The notes beneath the pieces are model-generated. The model had not been told where the DNA came from. It was given only the letters and a program-made list of their open reading frames with translations, and did no database searches. The translations under genes and the position numbers were made by a program. Positions 1 through 13,210 of a stretch of 64,000 bases of DNA are shown piece by piece. The DNA comes from Bradysia coprophila (taxonomy: Eukaryota > Arthropoda > Insecta > Diptera > Sciaridae), in assembly GCF_014529535.1 (NCBI RefSeq), contig NW_023503375.1, positions 5,641,858 to 5,705,857 on the forward strand, in the 5' to 3' direction. Every line of letters starts with the position of its first letter. The stretch's first letter is position 1.

Positions 1-1721
1 TTAGTTCAACTTGTAAAGGCTAACGGTAACGTTTAACAGTGGATATTTAATCATTATAGTTTCGCTCGGGTCGCAAAACTTCATCAGTCGCTGCAGTTTT
101 CTAATATTCAGCTAACAGTTAGCGGCCGTTTTGTATGTGAACATTTACACTAAATAACGATAAATTTTTTGAGATAACTCATGTGCAGGTGAGTCGCATA
201 TCATCTAACGTGGGATTCCACCAGCTCTAACAAGCTTCTGACAAAATCCTTTTGCAAGTACTAAATATATTTTTTTCGTTTCACAAAGTATACCAAGCAC
301 TTTATCAGACATAAAACTTATTATATTTCTCAAAAAAAGAATTATTCATAAAAGATGACTAAAAATGTAAAACAAGAAACTAACGCGGCACATGATACGT
401 GATACCGCGATTTTTACTCAAAATTATAAGTTGTCGTAGAGGAAAATCGCAATCTCACTATTTAATTTATTTTGGTTCTCGACGGTACCAAAAAAATTTC
501 AAAAAACCAATTTAGCATAGAATAGACCTACCAACATAACTAATACCGCTCAGCTTCTTCCTCTATTTGGTGAGCGGTGTTGAGCCAATAGTCGATAGTC
601 CAAGCTAAATAAAAATAACGTAAAATATCACAAAGGAGTATTTTTCTTTCACTTCTACGTAAAAATTTGCATCACAGACAGTTTTGCTTCTAGCATGAAC
701 ATAAGAAATATTGGAAGGCTTACGCAACCATGTTAGGCCTTGTGTTTATTTCGCAAAGATAGGTGCCGTGATTTCTTGATGTGAATAAAAACACTCAATA
801 CACGCATACATGTTTGAAAGCAATTGACAACTCTTAAAAATTGTTCCACATTCTCATGTTAAGAGTGAATTCGCCAAAAATTCGAACAGTCGGGATTGAA
901 GACAAATGTCCTCTTTTTCAAAATTCAAAAATGGGAACCCTAGTAATAACCAAATTTCTACCATTTAAAAAAATGTCTTTAAACATGGTAAGGGGACATT
1001 CAAAAACGACGTCCGCTTTTTTCCGATATTTTTTTCCCTACCGAATATGTCCAATTTTCGATAAAATAGCTATTGTAAAATATTTATAAAGCATAAAAAT
1101 ATAAAGGAAATTTGATTTCCCTACATCTTGAGTAGAGTCATATGATAACCCGTATGTCATTAATTACGTTACTTTTAACCATTTTGTTATACATTATAAA
1201 CTGGGCATTATACTACGAGATATTTTGATGTGAATGTTGTTAATTTGAGTCGGATCGTCACACCCTATCGCATACACACACACACACATCGACGAAAGTA
1301 TTATTATATGGGATGATCACTTTTTAAGAGCTTCCAAAATAAATAGTGATGGCCCAAATATTTTATTCTCAAATATACTTAAACTTTGCTCAAAATTTCA
1401 CAAAATTCGCATCCATTTTTAGGACAGAAATTGGCCCTTGCCAAAGAAACTGATTGGCAAAAATATTCATCCAATTTTCATACAAAACTACATTTAAAAA
1501 TTGACGATAAAATTGTTTTTTTTTTTCAATTTCTTTATTTACATGCCAAGAAAAGGTAGTCAGGCTAAGCCGTCATTCCAACCTGTAAAAACCTGGATCT
1601 TTTCAATGTACAGGTTTTTGGATAATATAATTCATTTATAATAATAATAATAATAATAATAATAAACTGAAATTAATATTCAGAAAAGCTAAAAAAAAAT
1701 ATTTTATGAACAAATTGTCTT
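1..1721. other. AT-rich region without a recognisable gene
   Basis: I see no reading frame with a domain signature here; the longest frame (841-1089, plus) is low-complexity and has no recognisable motif. There is a short CA run near 1265-1287 and an (ATA)n microsatellite at about 1638-1665. This stretch lies beyond the 3' end of the minus-strand transposase-like gene, so it could hold its 3' UTR close to 1721. Confidence 0.5.
1638..1665. repeat. (ATA)n microsatellite
   Basis: About nine perfect ATA/ATT-type trinucleotide units in a row, directly visible, about 60 bp beyond the stop codon of the minus-strand gene. Confidence 0.9.
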
Positions 1722-2699
1722 CTAAAAACGTTTGCATCTAAACAGATTTTTGTTTTGAATAAAATGAATTTTTACTGGATATTGATGTTCCAGTAAATAT
1801 TCATTTACATTCACAATGGTCATTTCTTCTTGTAGCGAATCCATGTGTACCATGTAACAGTTGTAATGATGTTCGTACGTAACTTTTGTATACTTCTTGC
1901 ATACAACCCATATTTTATCAATATCATTAACTTCTGTACATAATACGTCGACCATTTCAAAAATGCTGGGTTCACTTGGTTTGAAGAAATTTGGCAACCA
2001 CAGCTCTTTTGTAAAGACAATTCCATTCACTGTCATTTTATCAGCGAAGAAGCACTCTCCTAACAGTGACTTCGTTCAGGGGCGGTAGCATTTCGTAATA
2101 TACCTATTGGATATATAATATGTTTTGTTAGGACTTTTGAAATCACCAACAATTTTGAACGTCATTTTAAAAACGAAGTGATAAAGCATCATTGCATACC
2201 CTTTGATCAGTAAATAACTATTCTGTGAGCTACAATTTTTCTAATTTTAGATACTTAGAAAACAATGAAATAAAAAATTAAACTAAATTCACCTTATCCC
2301 TTAACAAATTATTTGTGAACTTAGTTGTCACAATTCGGTCTTCTAATCCCTCACGTCGAAGCAAACGAGATGCGAATTGAAACTGCGCTTTTAATGCCAA
2401 TGAATAAGAAAGGTTCTTTCGGCTGTTTGTATTTTTCGCATAGCTTTTCATTTCTTTATGCTTCCCTTCGTACCTACGATAATTACATTGAAATTAAAAT
2501 TGTGTTGTATATAAAAAAAACTCAAAAATACTCCAGTAAGAGAAATAGTTTTTTTTACTCAAAAACGTGAGTAAACTTCACAGCACCAATACAAAACGTT
2601 ACTTCAAGTTTTTGAGTAAAATATCTTACTTGGGACAACTGATGGAAATGGCACTTCTTGTGTGGTTTTTTTCCAACATTTGTCTCATTGTTAAGTAAT

Positions 2700-3060
2700 A
2701 TTACTGGCTGTAGTACCCTAGGGAAATGATTCATTTCTCAAGGGCTCTACGAGAACTTGCACTTTTCTTACAAAAATTTCTCCAGTTACACGAGCCGCAC
2801 AGGGTTGTGTGGGGTGTCATTAGAAAAGTAATGACACGTACTATTTAATCGAATAATTACTTATTGGTTTTAGAATTAATCCACACTGAAATATGTGCAG
2901 TTAAAGTTTCAACCGAAAGACTTACACTGTTCTTACTGAAATTTCTCGAGGTACGTACGTGGTCGTGTGGGTGTCATTTGAAAGGTAATTTTATGTGCTT
3001 TTGGGCCAAATATGGTCTTATGTGGTTTGATGCATCTATGATGAAATATGGACACGTCAA
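2700..3060. repeat. Diverged tandem duplication inside a transposase-gene intron
   Basis: Segments around 2740-2845 and 2890-3000 share the same succession of words (ACGAG/ACGTGG, GTGTGGGTGTCATT, AAGGTAAT/AAAGTAAT), with many substitutions. It lies between exons 5 and 6 of the minus-strand transposase-like gene and carries no convincing coding signal. Confidence 0.4.
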
Positions 3061-5784
3061 AGGGAGTCAAACTTAACGTGTTACAAACGTTGGTAAACGA
3101 TTAATTTCCTAGTACCTGAGCCTGATCATACCAAAAATGTGTGTTTAAAATCTAACGAGGATACGGATAGCCCCATGAAATATCTTTAAAAAACAAAATA
3201 CCATGGAATTAGTGTAACCCGAAAGGGTACAACTAAAAAGATCCAAGAAAACTGAGATTGAAATAGACTGAGCTCTGAAAGAAAATTTTTTAAAAGAGAC
3301 TCACGAGCACTATTGCAAGTTTAAGAGTACAATGTAGACAAAATACGTATCTACTCTGAATTTTAAATGGAAAAAATGCAAATATACTTATTGTGCGTTT
3401 TCTTCTCGCTCGTGATATATGTCATTACCTAATCGTTTTGTACGTATCGTAGAGGTCCGAATTCCTCTGTCAGCTCCGGATAATGCGTTCCATTGTGTGC
3501 CTTAGGCTGCAGTGTTATTTTGAAAAGATCCATCATCCCTTTGTTAAATTTCTCGTTTTCAGCTCTTAATGCATTTAGATCGGTTTCACCGTATTTCGGT
3601 AAATAGCACAAATCAAAAGAACTTAATCGTTGTTAGGATGTGGTGCCATACTGGGTCGTCATGAGGAACTCGGTCACCGATCATCAGCGTCAAATGGTGC
3701 GCAAAGAAAAACATCTCTGAACATGTCATTTTGAATTTGAACATTTTTATTCTTTCCATTGTTATGGCAACCGGCACGTTTCCCTTTTCCACTTCTCCGA
3801 AATCCATGTGTGCCATCTGGTCATTCAAGTACTTCAGATCAAAAAATTTTTTGTCCATAAGTCTGTGAATCGACCTTGACAAACTCGGATGAAGTGTGCC
3901 TTCCGTGAGGTCGTGAGCAAGGTCGGCCGAAGAACTGTCCGTCACGTGAAAATAGGGAATTTTATTAAATGGCGAATCTTCATGAATTCCTGTGGCAGTA
4001 ACATTATCAATGATGACATCTTCATCATAATTTTTTCTGTTCCGCCTGACTGCTTCAGAAGCGTTAGTGTGCGTACGAATTTGTTCATAGTTACTCTGAC
4101 AGAAGCGACAACAGTGACTTCCATAAAATCCGCCCACATAGGATAGTCTTTGATTTTGTTCTTTATTGTCACCTGCAATTGATAATTTTCAAACGCCAAA
4201 AATAGTAGAGATATTAACGGTAAAATCGAGCCGAATATTGGGTAATCACGATTCCCTACTTAGATTTTTCGCCATTCAGGGTCACATCAATTAACTTGAA
4301 AAATTCAATTGAATGTTTATTTGATTTAACATTTTAGAACAATTTAAATCCAGTGAGTCACTTTTGAATGTAAGACAGAAAATCTCAGTAAGAACTGTTT
4401 TTACAGTTAACCCCAGCCTTTGTGACACAATTTGCTTCAGATGTTTTTCAGCAGATCCAATAATACAACCCAACCTCACTGCTTTATAAGTCTTTATGTT
4501 TAATGAGTTTAATAAATAATTATTTATTTATTTTGATTAATCAAACACTATATTGATTTTATACGGTACTCGTCAACCTAACCCCACTTACGTTTTTGTC
4601 AAGTTGTCCTTAATCTCAACCGATTTACGTTAACTGCGTGCGAATCGCTAGTTCAATTCATTCGACGTCTGACGTTTGGAACATGAACATGATGTTTACG
4701 AGCGCGTGGTAGTGATATAGCCGTAAAAACACGTAGACGACAGTGAGGTTGTGGTGAGTGGACAAGCTGAAAGACAGCTGAAGTAAATTGCGCCACAAAT
4801 TTGGTTAGAGCTAAGCTTGGGCTAAGTGTATTTCTACTTATTATTTTAATTACCAATGAAAAGTCCACAGACAAAGTAAACTTTGACTTCTTCCCCATTA
4901 ATATTTAAGTCGATGCCATCCTCAGCCAATTTTGTGAATTTATCAAATATATTATTGAACAATTGTTCGCTGGTAAATATGTTATGATATGATGCTGTAA
5001 GGTTATAATAAAACAGTATTATAATTTTTATTAATTCTATAATGGATGTAACTCTGCAGTCTACACACGCAATAGTATAAATACAACAATAACGGAAATG
5101 TTGAACTAAAGAAAGAGGCCTCGATTCGCTCGAGCCTGCAAACTTTACATAGTCTCTGCTGTAATCTACTATTACTCACTAAGCTCCGGGAAAATGAGTT
5201 TTAACGTTCATGGTAACGAAGTAATGATAATCACTCATTTCCCGGGGGTCCAGTGAGTCTAAAAACTACCTGAATTTATTAAATATACCTGGATAAGATT
5301 GGGCGATAAACATATTTTCCAGCCTTGATTGGAACTTGTATGGGGCAGTTGGAAAAGAAAAATAATACATTTGATGCTCTCCCATCTTCGCATGAGGACC
5401 AAGTGCATTGTTAACCTGAACTCCATCGCCATAAAAATGGAACGGTATAACTACTGCATCGGGTTTATAATTCTTTATTTTTTCTTTCCACAACTTCCCC
5501 TTGATAAAATGATCTAAATCCGTTCCTTGTTGAATTTTGATGGTGTTCATTCTAATTTGTTCGTACACGTTCGGCAACTCAAAAAATTTCTTTATTTGAA
5601 ATTCAATCGGCATAAGGGTTAGTTCACCTGTTAGTTTTGAAAAGTTTAAGAAAAGTTACAATATGAACCAACGTACATGGACTTTTAAAAAAAATGTGTA
5701 CAAAGGTTGAACTGCATCTTAATACTTCGTATTTTAAGATCAAGAAAATAGATTTTGACATGATTTTAGATATTTACGTGTTAC

Positions 5785-5935
5785 GGCATGTTTGATTTTC
5801 ATTTACATTGCCTAATCACGTAAAGCATTGTACTTACGAGGTTCCAAGTTGTTATTTGACAATTGGGTAATAGAGCTCTCCGCTCCGGGTCGGGCTGTAA
5901 CACCCCACTTATCAAATACACAAAGTTAGCTTCAC
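5785..5935. repeat. Fragment of a foldback MITE family (copy 1)
   Basis: The words around 5790-5870 (GCCTAATCACGTAAAGCATTG, ACGAGGTTCCAAGTTG, TTATTTGACAA) recur in reverse complement at 22180-22270. CACCCCACTTATCAAATACAC near 5900 recurs in the hairpin at 22144-22215. A more diverged relative lies at 36775-36870. It sits in an intron of the minus-strand transposase-like gene. Confidence 0.6.
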
Positions 5936-6157
5936 TTCACGGAGCCAAAACTTTAGCGTCGTTGCGCCTACACAATAAAATATCTGGTATTGGTACTGCG
6001 GTTAACTCTCACACTAAAACCTCGGATCGCTCAGTATTAATGTTCGTTTTACTACACAGTACCAATAAAATACTAATAGGTATCAAACCACGGTGATATG
6101 AGAAACGGAAAGTGCCATGTCGACTTGTCATATAAATTAGGCCGAAGCAATTGGACA

Positions 6158-6258
6158 CGGTGTCGAATAGCATACTTTGTGTTGCATAGCTATTCGACAC
6201 CGGATACGATTAGCCACACAACACCGTGCATGTAACACAGCTGATGCTATTCGACACC
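6158..6258. repeat. Short inverted-repeat element
   Basis: GGTGTCGAATAGCA near 6160-6174 is mirrored by GCTATTCGACACC near 6187-6200, and again by a third copy (GATGCTATTCGACACC) near 6243-6259. This is typical of a small foldback repeat; no coding potential was seen. Confidence 0.5.
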
Positions 6259-7859
6259 CAACATTTACAACCATACAAATGTGTGACTGGTGTGGGCTCA
6301 CAAATATTTTTATTTATCGGAAACTGTGTTTTAGTTGATTTTTAGTCAATGAAAAGTGATGATGCATGATGAAAAATATTCAGCCCAGTTTCATTATTCA
6401 AACATTACCTAAATTAACGAACACTGATCGATCAATCTAAACGAACCATCGAAGTAAGAACATTTAAGACACATGAAAAATCCGCGATAGCAAAACGTTT
6501 TCTTGATAATGCACGGCATGAATTGGACAAAGAAAAGTTTAAATTGATAAAAGGTGTGAACCGCGAAAATAGCTTGGACGCCCATGAATCGTTTCACATG
6601 CACAAACAAGACAAACTTATGTACATACAACCATTCGAAATTTCAAGTGAATTATACAGTGTAATTTGTTGATTTTGAACCAGTTTTAATTGTTGGCGAA
6701 TATCTGATAGAAAGATACAATGAACATACTCATACTTACGACGACAATCATCACACCGATTGAAATATTAGTTATTAGCGAATTAGTATAACGACCTCCC
6801 TGAGGATGAAACCATCGGTTTTGAAAACGTTCGGAGAGTTAAAGTTTATAATTGTATTTGTATTTTTATTAATATTTTTATGTGCAAGATTACGTGAATT
6901 ACGTGTCCGTTAATTTAGTTAATGTAAAATCACAGCGTAGAAGTTCAAGGTTTGTAAATGTAAATGGTTTTTAAACCTTAAAATTGTTTTGAAATTTGTT
7001 CAATTTGTTATTATTCAAACCTTTAAATATTGTTTCCTTGTCTGTCTCTTCTATAACATAGTCTTCAGTCTCATCGTTTTCATCGCTGTCTACCAATTCA
7101 CGTGTTCGTTTCGGACCATCTACTACAAGGGCTGCTCCACTTGTTACTTTCTTCTTTTTTGGATTCTTTTTCGAATTCTTTTGTATGTTATCAAATGATT
7201 CAAAAATTTCACACTTTTCAACTGGAGCCATGAATTTCAACTCAGATAAAGCCCGCTCCAATTTACATTCACTATGGATATCATCAAATGATGATTCTAT
7301 AGCTGTTACAAATTGGTTTACTTCGGCTTCCGTACGAGTACGTGCAACGAAAAAATCTTGAATACCTTTGAGTATAACAAATATAAATATTATGAAGATT
7401 CGTTTATCTATAAAATCTATTTAAAATCTACAGAACTAATCAAAAAAAAATTAGAAAAAAAGCCACACAAATCAGACATGTATGGTACCGGTACCTGCAT
7501 TTCTCAAATATTTTTGAACACCCGAAAAATTAGCTTAGAAACTTTAAAAATTCTAAGCTAAGCTAAGTAATGGTAATGAATTATTGATTAATTTCAATCA
7601 AATGTAATTTTGCTGAGCACAAAAACATAATTAAAAAAAGAACTACAAGGACAGACTCAATCTATCAATAGTTTCATTCTGTTTAGTTCTTCGAAACGTT
7701 CTGTGAATCATGGCCCTACGTTAGTGAAGTGCCGCACGCAAGTCCGTTCACACTGAAAAATTTGACAAAAATGTTTTCCGCAGGACTGAGGAACATACAC
7801 GAAATTTTTGACTTTTCACCTATGCTCCTACTACCTCCAAAGTATTTTTTTCGTAATCT

Positions 7860-7945
7860 GGGCGCCCATGCGAGTTGAACGAGCTATCACACGCCTCATA
7901 CGGTTAAGATTTGGCCGAGATATTGAATTTCAATGCTTTGTAGAA
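7860..7945. repeat. Dispersed repeat (CGAGTT-AACGAGCTATCACACG family), copy 1
   Basis: GCGAGTTGAACGAGCTATC followed by GGTTAAGATTTGGCC and ATATTGAATTTCAA. The same block is at 39010-39080 and, as reverse complement, at about 61490-61560. Three copies in 64 kb mark a dispersed repeat, and it explains the long open frame at 7808-8272. Confidence 0.6.
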
Positions 7946-8417
7946 ATGCCACTTTTTGACGCAATTTTTTTTTTGTTAAAATTTTCTTCCCAAAATTTTT
8001 CTGGTAAGATTTTTGTTGATAAAACTTTTGCGTACTTCCCTCATCAGCTGCCATTTGTGACGCATATATTTTTGCGTGTCGAATCTGTAAGCGTCACTTA
8101 CACCGATATCAGTTATTTTGTAAGTGGACAACAGGACTTGCGTCACACCTCTACTGTGAGTGGTTTTGGGCGAAACCGATATACTATAAATCGATACTCC
8201 TGTCAATACTTCAAAGCTTCATTTTCTGAAACAGGTCTGGTTTTACATTTGTCTATTTCAGTTTTTGTTTAGAGTTGAGCCCTAGACTCGAATTTCATCA
8301 CATTTGCCACATTTCTTCGGTCAATCCCCGTTTTAATGACTCTAGAAACTGATTGTAGCGGAGATGTTAAAAAAGCCGTTTCTACCGCACATTGGTATAA
8401 CGAATCTCAAATTTGTT

Positions 8418-8600
8418 TGTTACACCTAGATGTGCATTGAAACCACATAGAAAAGTTGTTTTTGTAAGGAAATATGACTCACGAAAGTGGGCAATATCAT
8501 GTTTTTTCGTCAATTGCGATATGTGACTGGCAAATGTACATAAGTAAACAACTTGACTATGTCGTTTCAACGCACATCTGGGCACATTTAGGTGTAACAT
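8418..8600. repeat. Inverted-repeat (MITE-like) element
   Basis: TGTTACACCTAGATGTGC...TTGAAAC at about 8418-8445 is mirrored by GTTTCAACGCACATCT...TAGGTGTAACA at about 8561-8600. The arms differ by a few substitutions and an insertion. Non-coding. Confidence 0.5.
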
Positions 8601-8631
8601 AAACTAATGTGAGATTCATTTGGTCAAATGT

Positions 8632-8803
8632 CCGGGAGTTGCGGGAATCATTAATAATTTGTATAGTGGCTCGTCATTAACGATAGGTACAATTCCACAT
8701 TTAAAAAAAGTGAAAATCGAACTTCCGAAGAATGTTCTGTTCAGTAAATGGATAATATGAATAAACTCGATAGAAATTATTAACGATTTCCGCAACTCCC
8801 CGG
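8632..8803. mobile_element. Small MITE with about 27-bp terminal inverted repeats
   Basis: The left end (CCGGGAGTTGCGGGAATC, then ATTAATAATTT) is matched by the inverted right end (AAATTATTAACGATTTCC then GCAACTCCCCGG) with few mismatches. It is 172 bp long, with no coding capacity. Target duplication not resolved. Confidence 0.65.
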
Positions 8804-8929
8804 TGCCAGTGGCAAATGTACTCTTTGAAGGTCATATGACTCAAAACTTTTTGACATATGTAAAACAAATTTGAAACACATTTGATTCATATTTTTCACA
8901 TCTTTAAATTTTAAGTGTAATTACACTAG

Positions 8930-9070
8930 CGGAATTTTGAAAACAGACACATTTTATGTTGCTTGGTTTACTGGTTTTTTGTGAATTTCGCATGTGTTTT
9001 TATGTGTGAGAAATGAGAAACTCAAGTAAAACGTAGAAACAGAAAATGTGTGTGTTTTCAAAATTCCATG
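8930..9070. repeat. Inverted-repeat element
   Basis: CGGAATTTTGAAAACAGACA at about 8930 and its inverted partner, GTGTGTGTTTTCAAAATTCC, ending near 9068, bracket about 80 bp of AT-rich sequence. It is a small foldback repeat without coding signal. Confidence 0.5.
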
Positions 9071-9479
9071 TGTGTACGTTCTAGAGGCATAGAATAAAGA
9101 ACTAAACAACAAAATGTGGTAAATGTGACGAATTTAAAGTCTAGGTCCCTGAAAACGCAAACAAATCTGATAAATTTCAACCAATTTTTTTCTCTAGAAA
9201 GATTTATATTGGAACTTAACCTCATTAATTCCATTCATAAACAAACATATTTTTTCAAATAGGTTGAGAATCAATCCAGTTATAGTGTTGAGGAAGATCA
9301 AAAAAGGCTACTTTTTAGAACTATTCCGAGATCGTTGAACGGATACCAACTATTTTCGAATCTGACCTCAAAATTTCAATCCTTCATCAAATAAAAAAGT
9401 TTTTGAAAATTAGATGAGATTTACTCAAGTTGTTGTGTTAACAAACTTACTTTTTGATCTCATTTACATACCTTTATCT

Positions 9480-9680
9480 ACTGCGACTTAAAAATATTCA
9501 CAATTGTCGTGCGCAAATCCATGTAATACAACATAAGGTTATGTGTAGAAGGATTCTGTGCTTGGTTTATGTGGTTTTGCTTGACACTTATGAATATTTT
9601 TACTAGCAATAGAAAAAATCTTTTTGCTAACACGTTAGTAAATGTAGTTTCGCGCACACGATGTGTGGCCGATACGAGTC
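9480..9680. repeat. Dispersed repeat related to the interior of the 20.4-kb Helitron
   Basis: TTTGCTAACACGTTAGTAAATG with a following GCGCACACGATGTG block, plus ATGAATATTTTTACTAGC-type sequence, matches in reverse complement the interior of the Helitron-like element at 20434-21257 (about 20820-20900). A further relative is at 24800-24895. Confidence 0.55.
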
Positions 9681-10613
9681 AAGGGAATAACTGATATCGC
9701 TGTGGGTGAAGGATTCCGCGTCATGATGGCAACGTCGGTATTCGCTTCATCTATATGACTGTACAGATTTAAGGTTGCACTGTCGCCGCTAGTCCCTAGC
9801 GAAAACTTGAAAAAGCTTGCTAGAAGCGACTAGCGGTCGCTAAAATGTAGGTAGCTAAATGTTCTTCGCTAGTTGAATTCGCTAAAAATTAGTTTAGAAA
9901 TAGAAAAATAATTTGCTTCATTTAAAAAAAATTAAGTTTAGGTTTAGATTCATAAAATTTTTATAGTAAGGAGAGACCGAGAGTTACCGTAGCGAAAACC
10001 TGACCGTGAGTTGCTCGTGAAAATTAACATGCAAAGAAAATACTAGCACAATTATCGGTTCTTACGAACCTTAAGTTGCGTTGGGACGTTTCTAATGCAA
10101 TCAACTGTTGGTTCAGCGATTTTATATGAAATACGACCAACCTGGATCACCATACCGCAACTCTTAACACGAAAAACGAATATAAAGGTGTCAAGCAATA
10201 ACGCTTCGAAATTAAAAGTACTTCGATTCCACCAGCTCTCGGTCAAAAAATGCCTTATAGGCTAGTGACGTCAAACATTTGTAAGAACAAATCGCATCCA
10301 AAAATGCTTCCAAATGTATTCGAACATGAAGAGACTTAGGTCTTCAGTTTGTACTGAAAATGACGTTCGTTAGTCCCGCTAACAGGCTTGAAAGATTAAT
10401 ATTGAAAAATGGGCTTCATAATATGCAGCCTCTTAACGATACCTCTAATATTGAAGTTTGAACTTTACATCATACGAATGATAATGGTTATGGCTATGGT
10501 TATCATGGATGAATATTAATATGTAAAAATGAGTTCGAAGTAACCACAAGAAAATATTGTGTTTTACCATTTTTATTGTCTATTAGGATTTGAAATGAAC
10601 AGAACTTGGTTGA

Positions 10614-10683
10614 GCTATACTCGCTTTGGGACCATTCAAATAACTGTTGCTATACTCGCTTTGGGACCATTCAAATAACTGTT
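10614..10683. repeat. Perfect 35-bp tandem duplication
   Basis: A 35-bp unit starting GCTATACTCGCTTTGGGACC occurs twice in direct succession (10614-10648 and 10649-10683) without mismatch, so the duplication is recent. It lies in the first intron of neither gene model's coding part with known function; it is inside intron 1 of the minus-strand transposase-like gene. Confidence 0.9.
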
Positions 10684-12079
10684 TTCAGATCCCCTTCCCC
10701 CTCTGTACGCAGCTTTGTGTAGAAAGTTAATTCTTCTTTGAGTACCGATTTCGCTCATTGATCTCTACTGATACTCGACCTGGCAACAAACCTGCCGAAG
10801 AAATGTGTTTCCATTTCATCATCCTGAGGAAAAACAGTTAAAAACGAGGAACAGTCGATTGGGTTTTTCGAGCCTATAGCCAGAAGTGCCCACTGGATAG
10901 TGGACAGAGACACATCAAATGATAAGTATTGAGTATCGACCGTACGAATAAAACAAAAAATGCAAAATGGTCCAGTGGGTGGTAAGTTAAAGCAGTTAAT
11001 AGACCGGATGAGATGAATAAGGTCTTATGCAATTCGATTGAAGCAATCGTGAGCTTCAGCTCGAGTTATTTGTACTAACTACACCAAGCTTTTCTTTTCC
11101 TAAAAGGAAATCGAAATCGAATGACAAAGATAGTAATTGTTAAAAATCGGTCAATTAAAAACAGAGATAAGATCGAAAAAGTGGATCATCGTTGTAAAGC
11201 GCATTTCTTGACGGTACGAATCGATTAAAAGAATATTTATGCAATCGGTTGAGCCTGTCACCGTTTGATCAAAAATTACTCGGTAAGGTTAGATTTTTGG
11301 GTGTATCTCTATTATTTGTTTCTCCTGCAAGGTCGCGCTTTAAGTTATTTCGAAGATATCTCAGGACATTTAAATACACTACTTGTAAATTATACGTCAA
11401 ATGAAAGGAATTTACAATACATACCTGATATTATCCTGTTTACAAGTTTTTTCTTAACCAACTCGATTATTTTGTATATTTCGCATCGAGGAGTCTTCAT
11501 GTTTGCACAGAGACAACATGCAAATTCCAAAGAGGATGTACTCATATCTTTTTGAAAATTTAGTACGTCTCTATCGACAGAATATATATACGTATCTTCA
11601 TCCTCGCCTTCATTAGATTCTGAATCACTTTGGTCAACTAGACCTTTTGCAACACAGTTAACAACATGTCTTTTAAAGGAGTAGAAATTTTCAAAGACGG
11701 ATCGGCATCGTCCAACAGTACATTGAAATTTGCTTCCGGTTTTGAGTTTATGCAATTTCTTCAAATGATCAAATAAAGTATTAGCATCACTGATTTGTTC
11801 TTTGCATACAAAGCAACGCAACATTTTAAATATAATGGCGACAAAGGCAAATACAGCAAACAATTATTTTTTCACTCTCCTTAAATTCAGTGTATTTCCG
11901 AGTTGAAGACCGTGCATAGACTGAAAAAGTCACACTAATTTAACCTTATGCATTCACACAATATAACTGACGTCATTTAGACCCCCCCCCATCGTCATAT
12001 CGACAAAAATGTATGAAAATGAGTGAAAAATTTACTGACTAGACATACCTCGATCGTAATGTTGAGTTCAGAGAAAATT

Positions 12080-13030
12080 TGACCCAGAAAGTCTAAAAAA
12101 AAATCATTTGAAAATGAAGGCGAACGAGAGAAAATCGATAATTTCATTGCAGCACCCAATCAAAAATGAAAACTTTTTCGACTTTCCGTACAAATTAACG
12201 TTCCATTTTTAATGTTAGCTTGAATACATAGAGATATATTCACACGAATGTCGAAAATTTGACCCAGAAAGTCTAAAAAAAAATCATTTGAAAATGAGGC
12301 GAACGAGAGAAAATCGATAATTTCATTGCAGCACCCAATCAAAAATGAAAACTTTTTCGACTTTTCGTACAAATTAACGTCCAATTTTTAATGTTAGCTT
12401 GAATACAGAGAGATATATTCACACGAATGTCGAAAATTTGACCCTAAAAAGTCAAAAGAAAATTCATTTGAAAATTAGACGATTGATAGAAAATCGATAA
12501 TTTCATTGCAGCACCCAATCAAAAATGAAAATTTTCTCGACTTTCCGTACAGATTAACGTCCAATTTTTAATGTTAGTTTGAATACAGAGAGAGATATTC
12601 ACACGAATGTCGAAAATTTAACCTCAAAAAGTCAAAAGAAAATTCATTTGAAAATTAGGCGATCGATAGAAAATCGATAATTTCATTGCAGCACCCAATC
12701 AAAAATGAAAACTTTTTCGACTTTTCGTACAAATTAACGTCCAATTTTTAATGTTAGCTTGAATACATAGAGATATATTCACACGAATGTCGAAAATTTT
12801 ACCCCAAAAAGTCAAAAGAAAATTCATTTGAAAATTTGGCGATTGATAGAAAATCGATAATTTCATTGCAGCACCCAATCAAAAATGAAAATTTTCTCGA
12901 CTTTCCGTACAGATTAACGTCCAATTTTTAATGTTAGTTTGAATACAGAGAGAGATATTCACACGAATGTCGAAAATTTAACCTCAAAAAGTCAAAAGAA
13001 AATTCATTTGAAAATTAGGCGATCGAATGG
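12080..13030. repeat. Short array of the 180-bp satellite (about 5 copies)
   Basis: The word CACACGAATGTCGAAAATTT recurs at 12241, 12420, 12600, 12780 and 12960, giving a period of 179-180 bp. Each monomer contains AAAGTC...AAAATCATTTGAAAAT, a GAGAAAATCGATAATTTCAT block, GCACCCAATCA, TTTTCGACTTTCCGTA and AATTAACGTCC. These blocks are shared, in the same order and orientation, with the large array at 43.77-49.19 kb, so the two arrays belong to one satellite family. The array lies between two divergent genes. Confidence 0.9.
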
Positions 13031-13210
13031 ATATCGATTCTAATATAAATTACTTATAGTTAGAGGAAAGTTCAGACTTCAACAGAAATCAGGAGGAAAT
13101 TAGCTCTAGTTTATTATACCACTGTTGTGTAATTGTTAACAATTTGAAACATGATCGTAAGAATCTCTTTTTTCGTAATTTCCGTACTGTGGAGTTATAC
13201 TATGGTACTT

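Larger units (their letters stand above)
1722..11824 (-). pseudogene. Zinc-finger transposase-like gene, seven exons, two frameshifts
   Basis: Exons on the minus strand: 11425-11824, 7021-7365, 5270-5627, 4854-4969, 3429-4172, 2293-2473, 1722-2069. Intron phases (1,1,2,1,then 2,0) agree at every junction except inside exon 5. Roughly 830 codons. The second Met (11824, MLRCFVCKEQ) is preferred to the one at 11863, because it starts at the C2H2 finger. A second finger-like C..C..H..C follows, then a Lys-rich linker. Later blocks (ALGPHAKMGEHQMYYF, KLAEDGIDLNINGEEVKVYF, GDN, CRFC, SADLAHDLTEG, GDRVPHDDP, THYPELTEEFGPL, RYEGKHKEMK) match a widespread animal family of uncharacterised transposase-like proteins. 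Their order recalls CACTA/Tnp2-type transposases (my inference). Exon 5 has one extra T in a TTTT run (about 3623-3626) and seems to lack two bases near 3449-3455, so the copy looks broken. Indel errors in the assembly are the alternative. The acceptor of the last exon is weak. Confidence 0.72.

Noticed and set aside
7808..8272. 154-codon open frame on the plus strand
   Set aside because: It overlaps a dispersed repeat found three times in the window, has no motif, and lies in an intron of the opposite-strand gene.
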